Source: Methanomicrobiales archaeon HGW-Methanomicrobiales-3
GTDB lineage: Archaea > Halobacteriota > Methanomicrobia > Methanomicrobiales > Methanospirillaceae
Assembly (NCBI GenBank): GCA_002839605.1
Contig: PGYK01000002.1
Span: 124,001 to 188,000, forward strand
Reading direction: 5' to 3'
Length of the DNA: 64,000 nt
In this document: positions 48,905 through 59,677 of the stretch, piece after piece
Layout: each line of letters begins with the position of its first letter
Numbering within the stretch: position 1 is the first letter of the stretch
Notes under the pieces: generated by a model
Databases searched by the model: none
What the model saw: only the letters and a program-made list of their open reading frames with translations
Told to the model about the DNA's origin: nothing
Made by a program: the position numbers and the translations under genes

Positions 48905-49302
48905 CACTTCCACCTCCGTACCACGATCCGCAGGCTGCCGTCCTGCGCATCGGTCTGGCTCACGACCTCAAAACCGTCGCGGGCTGCCTGTTCAAGGACC
49001 ATCCGGGTTGCATAGGCTTTCTGGATCGTCTCCGCCTGCACGGCAAGTTCCTGCGTCATCTTCCGCTCGTCCGTGCCGGACACGCCCCACCAGTCAGCAA
49101 CCATGTCGTATGTGCCGTCAGGGCCCCGGACAAACCCGATGCCGTGCCCGTCTCTCTTCTTCACCGCGATGTCCACCGTGTGCTCGCCGTGGTGGCCCCG
49201 GATGACCGTGTCCGTCTCCACGGCATAGTTGAGGTTCTGTAAGCAGGCAACGAGCGCTTCTTTGTTGTGGAATTTTGTCTTCACGCGGCTGTAGTGCGAC
49301 AT
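48904..49302 (-). CDS. DUF1257 / Ycf35-like protein
   Basis: MSHYSRVKTKFHNKEALVACLQNLNYAVE...GFVRGPDGTYDMVADWWGV...DGSLRIVVRRW; overlaps the AAA gene start. Confidence 0.93.
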   Translation of the reverse strand: MSHYSRVKTKFHNKEALVACLQNLNYAVETDTVIRGHHGEHTVDIAVKKRDGHGIGFVRGPDGTYDMVADWWGVSGTDERKMTQELAVQAETIQKAYATRMVLEQAARDGFEVVSQTDAQDGSLRIVVRRWK

Positions 49303-49303
49303 T

Positions 49304-49900
49304 TCAGGTACCCCGTAATTGTGCTCGGATCTGCCGGACCAGCGAGGGTTCGGGAAAACCGGTGGCGGTGATGGAACCGTCCGGCGCGATGGTGAATTCC
49401 GTCCGGCTGCCGAAAGTGTCCTGCCTTCCCGCGGAGAGCCGGGTCCCGAGCGCGATCACCTGCTGGTTTGCCGATCCGGTGAGGGAATCCGGCCGGGCAC
49501 GGGACGCGATGAAGGGGCCGGCGATGAGGAGATCGGTTGCGGCAAGCAGGGCCGGCCACGCGGGATCGTCCCCCTCTGCCAGATCTTCTGCGGTATACCC
49601 GGAGTAGGTGATGACACTCAGCCCGGCATTCCGGAGGGTAGCACCGAGCTCCGCGAGCGGTCCGGCCTGCGCAAACGGTTCGCCGCCCGAGAAGGTGACG
49701 CCGTCAATGCCTTCAAGGGAGAGGATCGTCTTGGCAAGCGTTGGTACCGAAGTAACGGTTGCAGGAGAAAAGGGCTGGAACTGCGGGTTGAAACATCCCT
49801 CGCAGCGGCGGGGGCATCCCTGTACCCAGAGAACGGCCCGGATGCCGGGACCGTTCACCTCTGACCGCGCGAGAAATCCCGCGAGGTTGAGCACGCTCAT
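49304..49900 (-). CDS. Radical SAM activase-like protein (NrdG/PflA-type 4Fe-4S)
   Basis: VLWVQGCPRRCEGCFNPQFQ (CxxxCxxC), VTFSGGEPFAQAGPLAEL, SVITYSGYTAEDL. Confidence 0.92.
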   Translation of the reverse strand: MSVLNLAGFLARSEVNGPGIRAVLWVQGCPRRCEGCFNPQFQPFSPATVTSVPTLAKTILSLEGIDGVTFSGGEPFAQAGPLAELGATLRNAGLSVITYSGYTAEDLAEGDDPAWPALLAATDLLIAGPFIASRARPDSLTGSANQQVIALGTRLSAGRQDTFGSRTEFTIAPDGSITATGFPEPSLVRQIRAQLRGT

Positions 49901-50237
49901 CGGTCGGCATCCGGGGTCGTTGTTTGGTTTCACCATTTTTTTCGCCGCGTTAAGTATTGGCTGAAAAATTTTTCCGGTGTGGGGACGGATCTATCTATGA
50001 AGTATTACCCAGGTATTCCCGGAATGAGGATTCATCCGCGGGGACGTGCAATTTTAAGCATACTTATAGGATACGATCTGACTATACACGTAGGATTTTC
50101 CCCTTTTTATAGGCAACGATCTGCACTTTTGTAATGCTTAAGGAATTTTTGTGGGGTGATGGACTAGTGCCCGGGTATCCAAAAAACTCACGCGCTTTTT
50201 TGAATTCCTGAGGGGGGTTGCGACCCTCATACCCCAT

Positions 50238-50297
50238 TACGATGAACCCCGACGCACCCGAAGGAACGCCCCCGCGGCGGTTCAAAACGGTTAAAAA
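50238..50297 (-). repeat. GC-hairpin repeat family member
   Basis: Minus strand GAACCGCCGCGGGGGCGTTCCTTCGGGTGCGTCGGGGTTCATCGTAATGGGG. Confidence 0.8.
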
Positions 50298-50341
50298 CCC
50301 TGTGTCGTTTTTCCTGGTTCGGGTGTGAACCGGATTGGTTC

Positions 50342-51463
50342 ATGTGCGTTTCTCCCGAGCATCCGTTTCCCTTTCTAGCCCTGCATCCCAGGAGACCTGC
50401 GCCAGCCCTGCCCCGTCGGGATTATAATCTTCCGGGCACAATAGATTCATACGTGTTGGCGAAATTTGATGGCACGACCGTGCGCACGGGAAAAGACGGA
50501 AGATCGCTGTATGACCAGAGCGGGTACGGCAGGCCGGACGGCGAGGGCCTCCGGCTCTCCCCGCAGGAGGCGCTGTATCTCCTCCACCGGCAGAAGATTG
50601 CCGTACCGGGTTACACGTTCGATTCCCTCTTTGCCGCATTAGCCGACCAGCCCACCTTCATGCGCAGTTTCCTGGTGTACCGCGACCTCCGCGAGCGGGG
50701 CTACGTGGTCCAGACCGGCCCGCACGATTTCCGCGTATTCCGGCGGGGCGAGAAGCCGGGGAAGGGCGAGTCGCTTTACCTTGTCCGCGTCCTCTCCGAG
50801 CGGGACCCGATCCGGTTCGAGAAGCTCATCGAAGAGGTGATCGCGTCCCGGAACATGCGCAAGCAGTACGTGCTCGCGGTGGTGGATGACGAGGAGGAGC
50901 TCACTTACTACGAGATCAAGCTCCAGAAACTGGCCGATGCCTGCTCCGCCCTCCCCGCCCTTGGCCGGCACAATGCCGTGCTGGTCGGCAAATCCGCGAT
51001 GGTCCGGACCCCCGCGGGATCCGACCTTGAACAGGCAGGGTACGGCAAGCGCCTTGACCCCGAACGTCTCATCCTCTCCCCAGTGGAACTCCTCTGCTTA
51101 ATGGAGAAGGGGACGGTCACGCTCACCCGGGGAAAAGAGACGATTGCCCCGCAGGCATTTCTCGAAATGGCCGGCGAAACCGACAACGAACTGGCAGGAA
51201 AGATTGCCGTTTACTCCGAGCTCCGGTCCCACGACTATACGCCCCGGACCGGCTACAAGTTCGGCCACCACTTCCGCGTATACTGCGGCAAGAACGTCCA
51301 CTCCGATCTCCTCGTCCATGCCGTGGAGAAGGAAGCCGCGCTCCCCATGAGCGTCATCTCCCGCTCCGTGCGGATGGCGCACAGTGTCAAAAAGAAGATG
51401 TTCTTTGGCGCTGTACACTCCTCAGGAATCCAGTTCGTCGAATTCGCACGAATCAAACTGTGA
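50342..51463 (+). CDS. endA: tRNA-splicing endonuclease (two-repeat archaeal form)
   Basis: Tandem repeats; catalytic-type FMRSFLVYRDLRERGYVVQTGPHDFRVFRRG and VYSELRSHDYTPRTGYKFGHHFRVYCG. True start may be downstream of 50342 (homology begins near YVLAKFDG). Confidence 0.9.
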   Translation: MCVSPEHPFPFLALHPRRPAPALPRRDYNLPGTIDSYVLAKFDGTTVRTGKDGRSLYDQSGYGRPDGEGLRLSPQEALYLLHRQKIAVPGYTFDSLFAALADQPTFMRSFLVYRDLRERGYVVQTGPHDFRVFRRGEKPGKGESLYLVRVLSERDPIRFEKLIEEVIASRNMRKQYVLAVVDDEEELTYYEIKLQKLADACSALPALGRHNAVLVGKSAMVRTPAGSDLEQAGYGKRLDPERLILSPVELLCLMEKGTVTLTRGKETIAPQAFLEMAGETDNELAGKIAVYSELRSHDYTPRTGYKFGHHFRVYCGKNVHSDLLVHAVEKEAALPMSVISRSVRMAHSVKKKMFFGAVHSSGIQFVEFARIKL

Positions 51464-51470
51464 GCTACCC

Positions 51471-52727
51471 ATGCCAGAACCGCACATCAACCCCTGGTCA
51501 GGCACCCCGTCCCTGGATATCGAAAAGACGTTTGCCGAATTCGGAATCGACCCCATAGCCCCGGTCATGGATGAACTCCCTGAGGCCCCGTACTTCATGC
51601 GCCGGGGCATCGTGGTCGGCCACCGCGACTACCGTCCCATCGCGCAGGCGATCCGGAACAAAACGCCTTTTCATATCCTGACCGGGTTCATGCCGAGCGG
51701 CCACCCGCACCTCGGTCACCTGATGGTGATGAAGGAGGTGGTCTGGCACGTGCAGCAGGGCGGCAACGGGTACATCACCATCGCCGACCGGGAAGCCCAC
51801 GCGGTCCGGGGTCTTTCGTGGGAGAAGTGCGACGAGTTCGGGCGCGAGTACCTCGCCTGCCTTTATGCTCTCGGGTTCGAAGGCACCACCTTCTTCCAGA
51901 GCCGGAACAACCGGCTCAAGGACCTGGCGTTCGAGGCGGCAACGAAAGTCAACTTCTCGGAACTGGCGGCCATCTACGGCTTCGGTCCCGAGACCGATCT
52001 CGCCCATGCGGATGCCGTGATCACGCAGGTTGCCGATATTCTCTATCCCCAGATCGACCGCGAGCCGGCGCCAACGCTGGTGCCGGTCGGGGTTGACCAG
52101 GACCCGCACATCCGGCTCACCCGGGGCATTGCCCACAAGATGCGGATGTTCACGGTCGAGGAGCGGGACGGGTACATCAGCGTCCGGTCCAAGAATGCCC
52201 CCGATGCCGCAATGGGCGCAGTGGCAAAAGCATTCCCGCACGCGAAGAAGTACGAGGGGCACGTGGATATCAAGGGGGCGCAGTGCGTGGATGTTGCGGC
52301 AAAGGTGCGGGAGATCGAGCGGGCGCATGGCGGTTTTGCGTTCTACACGCCCTCGTCCACGTATCATATCTTCATGCCCGGCCTTACCGGAGGGAAGATG
52401 TCAAGCAGTATTCCCGAGAGTATCATCTCCTTCTACGAGACCGAGGCGGTGGTGAGAAAGAAGGTGATGAGCGGGATCACCGGGGGAAGGATGACGCTTG
52501 AAGAGCAGAAGCGGCTTGGCGGCGAGCCGGACAAGTGCTCGATCTTCCTCCTCAACCTCTTCCACATGGTAACGGACGATGCGGAACTGGCTGAGATTAA
52601 GCGGAAGTGCATGGCCGGCGAGGTCACCTGCGGCCAGTGCAAGAAGGATACCGCCGAGCGGGTGGTGGCATTCTTAAAGGATTTCCGGGAGAAGATGGAC
52701 GCATGTGCAGACAGGATTGTGATGTGA
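51471..52727 (+). CDS. trpS: Tryptophan--tRNA ligase
   Basis: FHILTGFMPSGHPHLGHLMVMKEV; PTLVPVGVDQDPHIRLTRGIAHKM; GGKMSSSIPESI. Confidence 0.95.
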   Translation: MPEPHINPWSGTPSLDIEKTFAEFGIDPIAPVMDELPEAPYFMRRGIVVGHRDYRPIAQAIRNKTPFHILTGFMPSGHPHLGHLMVMKEVVWHVQQGGNGYITIADREAHAVRGLSWEKCDEFGREYLACLYALGFEGTTFFQSRNNRLKDLAFEAATKVNFSELAAIYGFGPETDLAHADAVITQVADILYPQIDREPAPTLVPVGVDQDPHIRLTRGIAHKMRMFTVEERDGYISVRSKNAPDAAMGAVAKAFPHAKKYEGHVDIKGAQCVDVAAKVREIERAHGGFAFYTPSSTYHIFMPGLTGGKMSSSIPESIISFYETEAVVRKKVMSGITGGRMTLEEQKRLGGEPDKCSIFLLNLFHMVTDDAELAEIKRKCMAGEVTCGQCKKDTAERVVAFLKDFREKMDACADRIVM

Positions 52728-52728
52728 G

Positions 52729-54171
52729 ATGGCGGAACTGACCCAGAACGAGAAGCGGTTGCTGGCACTCCTTGCAACAGAGAAGAAGGCGGATGCCCCG
52801 CACCTTGCCGGGCTCCTTGATGCTACCCCCGAAGCAGTGGTGCAGTGGGCTCACCTTGCACAGGACAACGGGCTTGCCACGGTTGAGCGGATTGTTGCAA
52901 AAGAGTTTGTGTACACGGATGAGGGGAAGACCTGCAAACAAGACGGCCTCCCCGAGACACGGCTCCTCCGGTTTATCCTGCCCGGCACCACTCTTGCCGA
53001 CCTCCAGAAACACGAGGCGTTCAGGATCGGGTTTGGCCAGCTCCGGAAAAAGGGCCTCATCAAGGTCGAGGGCACCTCCGTTACCCAAGTTGCCGGAGCC
53101 TCCACGGACGCGGATGAAGCAGCACTCCACCATCCCACTGCTGCCGACCCGAAGACAAAGGAACTCATCAAACGCGGGATCCTGCGGGAGGAGGAGACCG
53201 TCCGGTACGCCATTGCCATCACTCCTGAAGGGCTTGCCCTCGCAGGAAAAGGCCTCGACCTCCGCGAGGAGACCGGCACGCTCACCCGCGAACAGATCAT
53301 CTCCGGCGGGTGGAAGAGCCTCAACCTGCGGAAATATGATGTGACCAAGCTCCCGAAGAAGGCGTATCCCGGCAAGGTCCACCCCTACCAGCGGATCATC
53401 GGCGAGATGCGCGAGATCCTCCTCGAAATGGGATTCGAGGAACTGTACGGCGGCATCGTCCAGCAGTCTTTCTGGAACTTCGACGCCCTCTTCCAGCCGC
53501 AGGACCACCCGGCCCGCGAGATGCAGGACACCTTCTACCTCAACGAGACCCTCCCGCTCCCGCCGGGGTACGAGAAGGTGAAGGCCATGCACATCTCCGG
53601 CGGGGAAACCTCATCCACCGGCTGGGGCGGAACGTGGAAGGAGGAGAAGGCCGAGCAGTGCGTGCTCCGCACCCATACCACGAGCGTCTCGATCCAGCAC
53701 CTTGCAAAGAACCCGAATCCGCCGGTCAAGGCGTTCTGTGTCGGGAGAGTGTACCGGCGCGAGACCATCGACACCACCCACCTTGCCGAGTTCGAGCAGC
53801 TCGAAGGGATCGTGATGGACGAGGATGTCTCGTTTGCCAACCTGCTCGGGATCCTCCGCGAGTTCTACAACCGGATGGGCTTCGAGAGCGTCCGGTTCAA
53901 ACCCTCGTTCTACCCTTACACCGAACCCAGTCTTGATGCTGAGGTGTACGTTGACGGGATCGGCTGGATCGAGATGGGCGGCGCCGGGGTCTTCCGCGAG
54001 GAGGTCACCGCACCGATCGGGATCCAGTTCCCGGTCCTTGCCTGGGGCCTTGGCGTGAGCCGGATCGCGATGCTCCGGCTCGGCTTAAAGGACCTCCGGC
54101 TCCTGCATAAGAGCGACGTGGCATTCCTCCGGGAAACGCCCTCGTTACGGAAGGCAAAGGGAGGTATCTGA
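52729..54171 (+). CDS. pheS: Phenylalanine--tRNA ligase alpha subunit
   Basis: [69 protein letters not shown]. Confidence 0.97.
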   Translation: MAELTQNEKRLLALLATEKKADAPHLAGLLDATPEAVVQWAHLAQDNGLATVERIVAKEFVYTDEGKTCKQDGLPETRLLRFILPGTTLADLQKHEAFRIGFGQLRKKGLIKVEGTSVTQVAGASTDADEAALHHPTAADPKTKELIKRGILREEETVRYAIAITPEGLALAGKGLDLREETGTLTREQIISGGWKSLNLRKYDVTKLPKKAYPGKVHPYQRIIGEMREILLEMGFEELYGGIVQQSFWNFDALFQPQDHPAREMQDTFYLNETLPLPPGYEKVKAMHISGGETSSTGWGGTWKEEKAEQCVLRTHTTSVSIQHLAKNPNPPVKAFCVGRVYRRETIDTTHLAEFEQLEGIVMDEDVSFANLLGILREFYNRMGFESVRFKPSFYPYTEPSLDAEVYVDGIGWIEMGGAGVFREEVTAPIGIQFPVLAWGLGVSRIAMLRLGLKDLRLLHKSDVAFLRETPSLRKAKGGI

Positions 54172-54172
54172 C

Positions 54173-55801
54173 ATGGCAGTTATCACCCTCCCCTACAAGT
54201 ATCTCGAACGGCTCACCCGCACCGACCGGAAGACGATCTTAGAGAAAGTCCCGCTCATCGGGTCGGACGTGGAACGGACCGAAGAGGACCATGCGGACGT
54301 GGAGTTCTTCCCGGACCGCCCGGATCTCTTCAGTCCCGAAGGGGTTGCCCGGGCCATGCGGGGCTTTCTTGAGATCGAGACCGGCCTGCCGTCCTATTCG
54401 GTCAAGCCGTCCGGAATCTCGTTCACGGTCGATCCCCAGCTTGCAGAGATCCGCCCGGTGCTCGGCGCAGCGGTCATCCGCGGCGTGCAGTTCGACGATG
54501 AGTCGATCCAGAGCATCATGTCCCTGCAGGAGTCGCTCCACTGGGCGGTAGGCCGGGGCCGGAGCAAGGTCGCCATTGGTATCCACGACATGGATACGGT
54601 CAAACCGCCGTTCCATTACATTGCCTCGCGCCGCAGCCGGGGTTTCATCCCGCTCGACTTTACCGGGAAGATGACGATGGACGAGATCCTCGAGAAGCAC
54701 CCGAAGGGCCGGGACTACGCGAAGATCGTGAAGGATTTCCCGCTCTTCCCGCTGATCGTGGACGACGACGACCATGTTCTATCGTTCCCGCCGATCATCA
54801 ACGGCGAGCGGACCCGCGTCACCATTGATACCAAGAATATCCTCTTAGACACGACCGGCACCGACAAACGGGCAGTCGCGGTTGCCGTCAACATCATCTG
54901 CACGGCGATGGCAGAGGCAGGAGCGACCATCGAGAGCGTGGAGATCGGTGGAGTCCAGACCCCCACGCTCGCCCCCGCGGAGCGGACCGTCAGTGTTGCA
55001 GAATGCTCCCGGCTTCTCGGGGTTGACCTGGCCGCCCCGCAGATGGCAAAACTCCTCAGAAAGATGCGGTTTGGCGCTGAACCCTCCGGTGCGGAGCAGG
55101 TGAAGGTGCAGGTACCGTGCTACCGGGCCGACATCATGCACGACTGGGACCTCTTTGAGGACGTGGCGATCGCGTACGGGTATGACCGGCTCGAAAGCCA
55201 GCCCCCGAAGACTTTCACGGTGGGTAAACCCCACCCGGTGCAGGTCAATGCAGCCCTTGCCCGCGAGGCGTTCTGCGGACTTGGCTATCTTGAAGTGATG
55301 CCGTTCACGCTCACGAACGAGGGGGTGCTCTACCAGAAGATGCAGCGGGAAGAGAAGAAGGGCGTCCTCCACGTGATGCACCCGATCAGCATCGAGAATA
55401 CCGTGGTCAGGACCGAACTTCTGCCGCTGCTCCTCGAGTTCCTCACCATCAACCGTCACCGCGAGCTTCCCCAGCGCCTCTTCACCGTGGGCGATGTGGT
55501 GCTGGACTGTAAAACCCACCAGCAGGCAGCCGGTGTCAGCACGCATCCCGATGCAGACTTCTCGGAAGCCTATGCTTCAGCCGATGCGGTGCTCCACGAG
55601 CTCTCCATCGATTACACCGTGAAAGAATCTGCCGACCCGGCATTCATCGACGGGCGGCGGGGCGATATTATCGTGAACGGAAAAAAGGCTGGCGTGTTTG
55701 GCGAGATCCATCCCGCCGTACTTGTCGCGTTCGAGCTCGAGCACTCCGCTGCTGCGTTCGAGTTCGACCTCAGAGCCGTACCGGGATACCCCGGCGCCTG
55801 A
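54173..55801 (+). CDS. pheT: Phenylalanine--tRNA ligase beta subunit
   Basis: Archaeal Phe[50 protein letters not shown]. Confidence 0.97.
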   Translation: MAVITLPYKYLERLTRTDRKTILEKVPLIGSDVERTEEDHADVEFFPDRPDLFSPEGVARAMRGFLEIETGLPSYSVKPSGISFTVDPQLAEIRPVLGAAVIRGVQFDDESIQSIMSLQESLHWAVGRGRSKVAIGIHDMDTVKPPFHYIASRRSRGFIPLDFTGKMTMDEILEKHPKGRDYAKIVKDFPLFPLIVDDDDHVLSFPPIINGERTRVTIDTKNILLDTTGTDKRAVAVAVNIICTAMAEAGATIESVEIGGVQTPTLAPAERTVSVAECSRLLGVDLAAPQMAKLLRKMRFGAEPSGAEQVKVQVPCYRADIMHDWDLFEDVAIAYGYDRLESQPPKTFTVGKPHPVQVNAALAREAFCGLGYLEVMPFTLTNEGVLYQKMQREEKKGVLHVMHPISIENTVVRTELLPLLLEFLTINRHRELPQRLFTVGDVVLDCKTHQQAAGVSTHPDADFSEAYASADAVLHELSIDYTVKESADPAFIDGRRGDIIVNGKKAGVFGEIHPAVLVAFELEHSAAAFEFDLRAVPGYPGA

Positions 55802-56576
55802 GATACTCTTTAACCTCTTTTACCGTGAACTCGCCGTAGTGGAAGACGCTTGCCGCAAGGCAGGCATCCGCCTTTCCTTTCGTGAACCCGTCGTAGAAAT
55901 GCTCAAGGGTCCCGACACCGCCACTGGCAACCACGGGGATGCCGACCGCATCGGAGATCGCAGCCGTGACCGGGATGTCGAACCCGTCTTTTGTGCCGTC
56001 GGTCTCCATGCTGGTCAAGAGGATCTCACCCGCACCCCGGTCCTCGGCCTCCTTTGCCCATGCAATGGCATCGATGCCGGTCGGCTTGCTGCCGCCATAG
56101 ATGACCACCTCGTACCAGCAGATCCTGCCATCGGGCAGGTGGATGATCGTAACCCCCGGCTTTGGCGTGTAATTTCTCTTCACATCGATTGCAGCAACAA
56201 TGCACTGGGTGCCGAACGTTTTTGCACCCCGCGTGATGAGCGAAGGGTCCTGGATGGCGCTGGTGTTCATGCTGACCTTGTCGGCACCTGCCCGGAGGAT
56301 CTGTTGGATGTCGTCAACGGACCGGATGCCGCCACCAACCGTGAGCGGCAGAAAGAGCTGGTCGGCAGCCCGCTTGATGACATCGATGATGATGGCGCGC
56401 TTCTCGGTTGAGGCGGTGATATCGAGAAATACCACTTCATCTGCGCCCTGTTCGTTGTACCGGCTGGCAAGTTCCACCGGGTCCCCGGCATCGCGGAGCC
56501 CGACGAAGTTTGTCCCTTTTACGACCCTGCCGTCCTTTAAGTCAAGGCACGGGATGATGCGGCGTGTCAGTACCAT
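55770..56576 (-). CDS. hisF: Imidazole glycerol phosphate synthase subunit HisF
   Basis: [58 protein letters not shown]. Confidence 0.98.
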   Translation of the reverse strand: MVLTRRIIPCLDLKDGRVVKGTNFVGLRDAGDPVELASRYNEQGADEVVFLDITASTEKRAIIIDVIKRAADQLFLPLTVGGGIRSVDDIQQILRAGADKVSMNTSAIQDPSLITRGAKTFGTQCIVAAIDVKRNYTPKPGVTIIHLPDGRICWYEVVIYGGSKPTGIDAIAWAKEAEDRGAGEILLTSMETDGTKDGFDIPVTAAISDAVGIPVVASGGVGTLEHFYDGFTKGKADACLAASVFHYGEFTVKEVKEYLRRRGIPVRL

Positions 56577-56722
56577 GATATCCTGATTTGGTCGGGGGAT
56601 CCTATCTAGATTTCCAAACCCGTGTGCAGCGCACGGAGTTTTTATGATGCCTGCCGCCCCTATTGTTAGGGTAGTCAGTACAAGGGGCAGGCCGGTATCC
56701 GGCTCCCGTTTCGAGGATGTTC

Positions 56723-57949
56723 ATGAGCTCAGGAAAACTCAAGATCGAATGGGCTGCGCAGTACATGCCGGTGCTCGCCGCCATCAAAAAACAGTTCGTC
56801 AAGGAAAAACCGTTTGCGGGTATGACGATTGGCATGGCGCTCCATGTCGAGGCCAAGACCGCAAACCTCGTCACCACGCTCGCCGCGGGCGGTGCCACGG
56901 TGCACATCACCGGTTGCAACCCGCTCTCCACGCAGGATGATGTGGCTGAAGCCCTCAACAAGGTCAAGAACGTGCACTGCTATGCCAAACGGGCATGCAC
57001 GACTGAAGAGTACTACGACGCCATCAACCAGGTGCTGGATGCAAAACCGACCATCACCATCGATGACGGGATGGACCTTATCCACTATATCCACACCAAG
57101 CGCCGCGATCTCTTAAAGAAGGTCATCGGCGGGTGCGAGGAGACCACCACCGGTATCCACCGGCTCAAGGCAATGGCCGCCGAGGGCAAACTGGAATTCC
57201 CGGTCGTTGCGGTCAACGACACCCCCATGAAGCACTTCTTTGACAATGTCCACGGCACCGGGGAGAGTGTCCTCTCTTCGATCATGATCACGACCAACAC
57301 CCTGATTGCCGGGAAGTATTTCGTTGTCGCGGGTTACGGCTACTGCGGCCGCGGGCTTGCCCGGAAGGCCCACGGGCTTGGCGCCAAGGTCATCGTCACC
57401 GAGATCGATCCCCGCCGCGCTCTTGAGGCGCACATGGACGGGTTCATGGTCATGACCATGGAGGATGCCGCGGCAATCGGTGACATCTTTGTCACGACAA
57501 CCGGCAACTGTGCGGTCATTGGAAAGAAGCAGTTTGCAAAACTCAAAGACGGCGCCATTCTCGCCAATGCCGGTCACTTCAATGTCGAGATCGACCTTGA
57601 ATGGCTCCACAAGAACGCGGACAAGGTCATTGTGCGCGACGGCATCGAGACGTTCGTGCTCGGGAAGAGGTCCGTTCACGTCCTTGCCGAAGGCCGGCTC
57701 GTGAACCTCGCCACCCCCAAGGGCATGGGTCACCCGATTGAGGTCATGGACTTAAGTTTCGCCCTCCAGGCGCTCTGCACCCTTCACATTGCAAAGAACG
57801 GCAAGAAGATGAAAGGCGGCGTGTACGATGTGCCAAACGAAATCGACGAGCAGGTGGCAAACCTCAAGCTCGCGTCGCTTGGGCTCTCCATCGATTCACT
57901 GACAGCAGCCCAGAAGAAGTACGGGTGCAGCTGGGATATCGGGACGTAA
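56723..57949 (+). CDS. ahcY: Adenosylhomocysteinase family (possibly S-inosylhomocysteine hydrolase)
   Basis: WAAQYMPVLAAIKKQF; GYGYCGRGLARKAHGLGAKVIVTEIDPRRALEAHMDGF; NAGHFNVEIDLEWL; GHPIEVMDLSFALQAL. Confidence 0.95.
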   Translation: MSSGKLKIEWAAQYMPVLAAIKKQFVKEKPFAGMTIGMALHVEAKTANLVTTLAAGGATVHITGCNPLSTQDDVAEALNKVKNVHCYAKRACTTEEYYDAINQVLDAKPTITIDDGMDLIHYIHTKRRDLLKKVIGGCEETTTGIHRLKAMAAEGKLEFPVVAVNDTPMKHFFDNVHGTGESVLSSIMITTNTLIAGKYFVVAGYGYCGRGLARKAHGLGAKVIVTEIDPRRALEAHMDGFMVMTMEDAAAIGDIFVTTTGNCAVIGKKQFAKLKDGAILANAGHFNVEIDLEWLHKNADKVIVRDGIETFVLGKRSVHVLAEGRLVNLATPKGMGHPIEVMDLSFALQALCTLHIAKNGKKMKGGVYDVPNEIDEQVANLKLASLGLSIDSLTAAQKKYGCSWDIGT

Positions 57950-58180
57950 ATAGACGATCCATATTCTTTTTTCACATTGATTGCGTCCAGATTTTTTTTT
58001 TATCACCCGGCTTGTTATCCTGAACGGGATTCCGGTTCTATTCAATTAAACGAGCGGGTTCCCCCCAGTCCCCCCGTCCATCAGAACTGCCGCCACGGGC
58101 ACGCAGTTCTTCAGGGGGGGTTCCTTAAAAAAAATTTGTATTTCCTGTTGGTTAAAAACAGACAATTCTGTTAAAACCGT

Positions 58181-58240
58181 AATTGAGGCCGCCGCGGGGG
58201 CGCCCAGTCGGGGGCGGCGGAGTTCATCGTAATGGGGGTT
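58181..58240 (+). repeat. GC-hairpin repeat family member
   Basis: AATTGAGGCCGCCGCGGGGGCGCCCAGTCGGGGGCGGCGGAGTTCATCGTAATGGGGGTTTGGG. Confidence 0.8.
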
Positions 58241-58318
58241 TGGGGGCGAAATAGCCCCCATCAACGTGTTTACCGTAATCCAGGTTACCCACACAGATCA
58301 GCAAAGAGCCAAAAACCC

Positions 58319-59167
58319 TCACCCCTCCCGTCCCGCGAACAGGTACTCCTGCGCATACCCGCAGTACTCCCCGAAATGCTCCCGCGCAAACCGGCGGATG
58401 GTATCGTATTCCCGAATTGTGAGAGGAGCACCAGTGGCAAGATCCGGAAGATAGTGCTCCTGCATGATCCGGCGGATCCAGACATCGACCGGGAACGCCT
58501 CGTACTTCTGGAACGCAAAGAGAAGGATACAGTCCGCGGCTTTCGGGCCGATACCGTGCAGTTTTGTCACCTCCTTTCTGGCTTCCTCGTACGGGAGCTT
58601 GTGAACCTTCTTCTCCCATACCCCTGCATCGGTGACGGTGCAGGACGTGCCGAACACGTACGGCTGCCGGTACCCGAGCCGGCATTCCGTGAGCCCGTTA
58701 TGCCCCCCGCAGGCAATGATGCCCGGTTCCGGAAAGGAATAATACGTTGTCCCCTCACATTCGATCGGTTTTCCATACCGCTTTGCGATGGCGGCGATGC
58801 GGCGTCGGATCGTGGGGATGTTGGAGTTCGTTGCGCAGATATACGATGCCGTGCACTCCCAGGCCGGCTGGCGGACGAGGCGCAGGCCCCGGTTTTTGAT
58901 GATCGATGCATGGATGAAATCATCGCAGTCAACGGAGCGAAGGACCGCGTCAAGGTTGGTGTCGAGCGAGAAATAGTGGCGGATGAACGATGCCGGTGCG
59001 CCCCGGAACGTGAGGGTGTCCCCGTCCTGCCGGATTTTAATGACCCTGTCCGTAACCACCCCGCACCACCAGCCATCCGTGGCCCGGTCCCAGCGGAAGA
59101 CCTGCCCGCAGGAGAGCGTTGCGTCAAGGTTGAATGGCTGGTCGGGTTTCAGGGTAAGTGTCGGCAT
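58319..59167 (-). CDS. DNA glycosylase / 8-oxoguanine DNA glycosylase (OGG1-type)
   Basis: FNLDATLSCGQVFRWD; SNIPTIRRRIAAIAKRYG; LHGIGPKAADCILLFAFQKYEAFPVDVWIRRIM (HhH-GPD). Confidence 0.93.
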   Translation of the reverse strand: MPTLTLKPDQPFNLDATLSCGQVFRWDRATDGWWCGVVTDRVIKIRQDGDTLTFRGAPASFIRHYFSLDTNLDAVLRSVDCDDFIHASIIKNRGLRLVRQPAWECTASYICATNSNIPTIRRRIAAIAKRYGKPIECEGTTYYSFPEPGIIACGGHNGLTECRLGYRQPYVFGTSCTVTDAGVWEKKVHKLPYEEARKEVTKLHGIGPKAADCILLFAFQKYEAFPVDVWIRRIMQEHYLPDLATGAPLTIREYDTIRRFAREHFGEYCGYAQEYLFAGREG

Positions 59168-59325
59168 GCGTGATCCGGTGAACTCCGGTTTGTGCTGCGA
59201 TCTTATTATCCTTGATTTTGCCGCACCTGCGCACATGCCCGGCCGGGTTTTCGTGGCTGACTACTGATCTTTGGGTGGCCCGGGATCCCGGATCAGAACG
59301 AATAGGCTTTTAATATATAAATCAA

Positions 59326-59664
59326 ATGTTGAGTACTATGGAACTTGTTGAGAGCCTGAAGGAATTCATTGAAGAAGGGCAGGACTGGGAGCGCAAGAAC
59401 ACGTCGGTCAAGGGAGTCTCGATCATCCGCCTCCCGCAGTACAAGAACCGGCCGGCATCCCTTGCCATCGACATCAACCCCGTTGGCGAGACCGGTCTCC
59501 CGATGAAGAAGAAGGGTATCATGATCATGAGCGCGGGGGAACTCCAGGCATTCCGCGAGGTCTTTAAAAACGAGAAACTCGACAATCTCATGAAGGTGCT
59601 CGAGGACGTTACCGGAAAGAAACCCGCGGGAAAAGCAGCTAAGCCCGATGTTGTCCAGATCTGA
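59326..59664 (+). CDS. Conserved hypothetical protein
   Basis: 112-aa ORF, clean intergenic placement, KGVSIIRLPQYKNRPASLAIDINPVGETGLP. Confidence 0.75.
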   Translation: MLSTMELVESLKEFIEEGQDWERKNTSVKGVSIIRLPQYKNRPASLAIDINPVGETGLPMKKKGIMIMSAGELQAFREVFKNEKLDNLMKVLEDVTGKKPAGKAAKPDVVQI

Positions 59665-59677
59665 ACCGGACGGAGTG

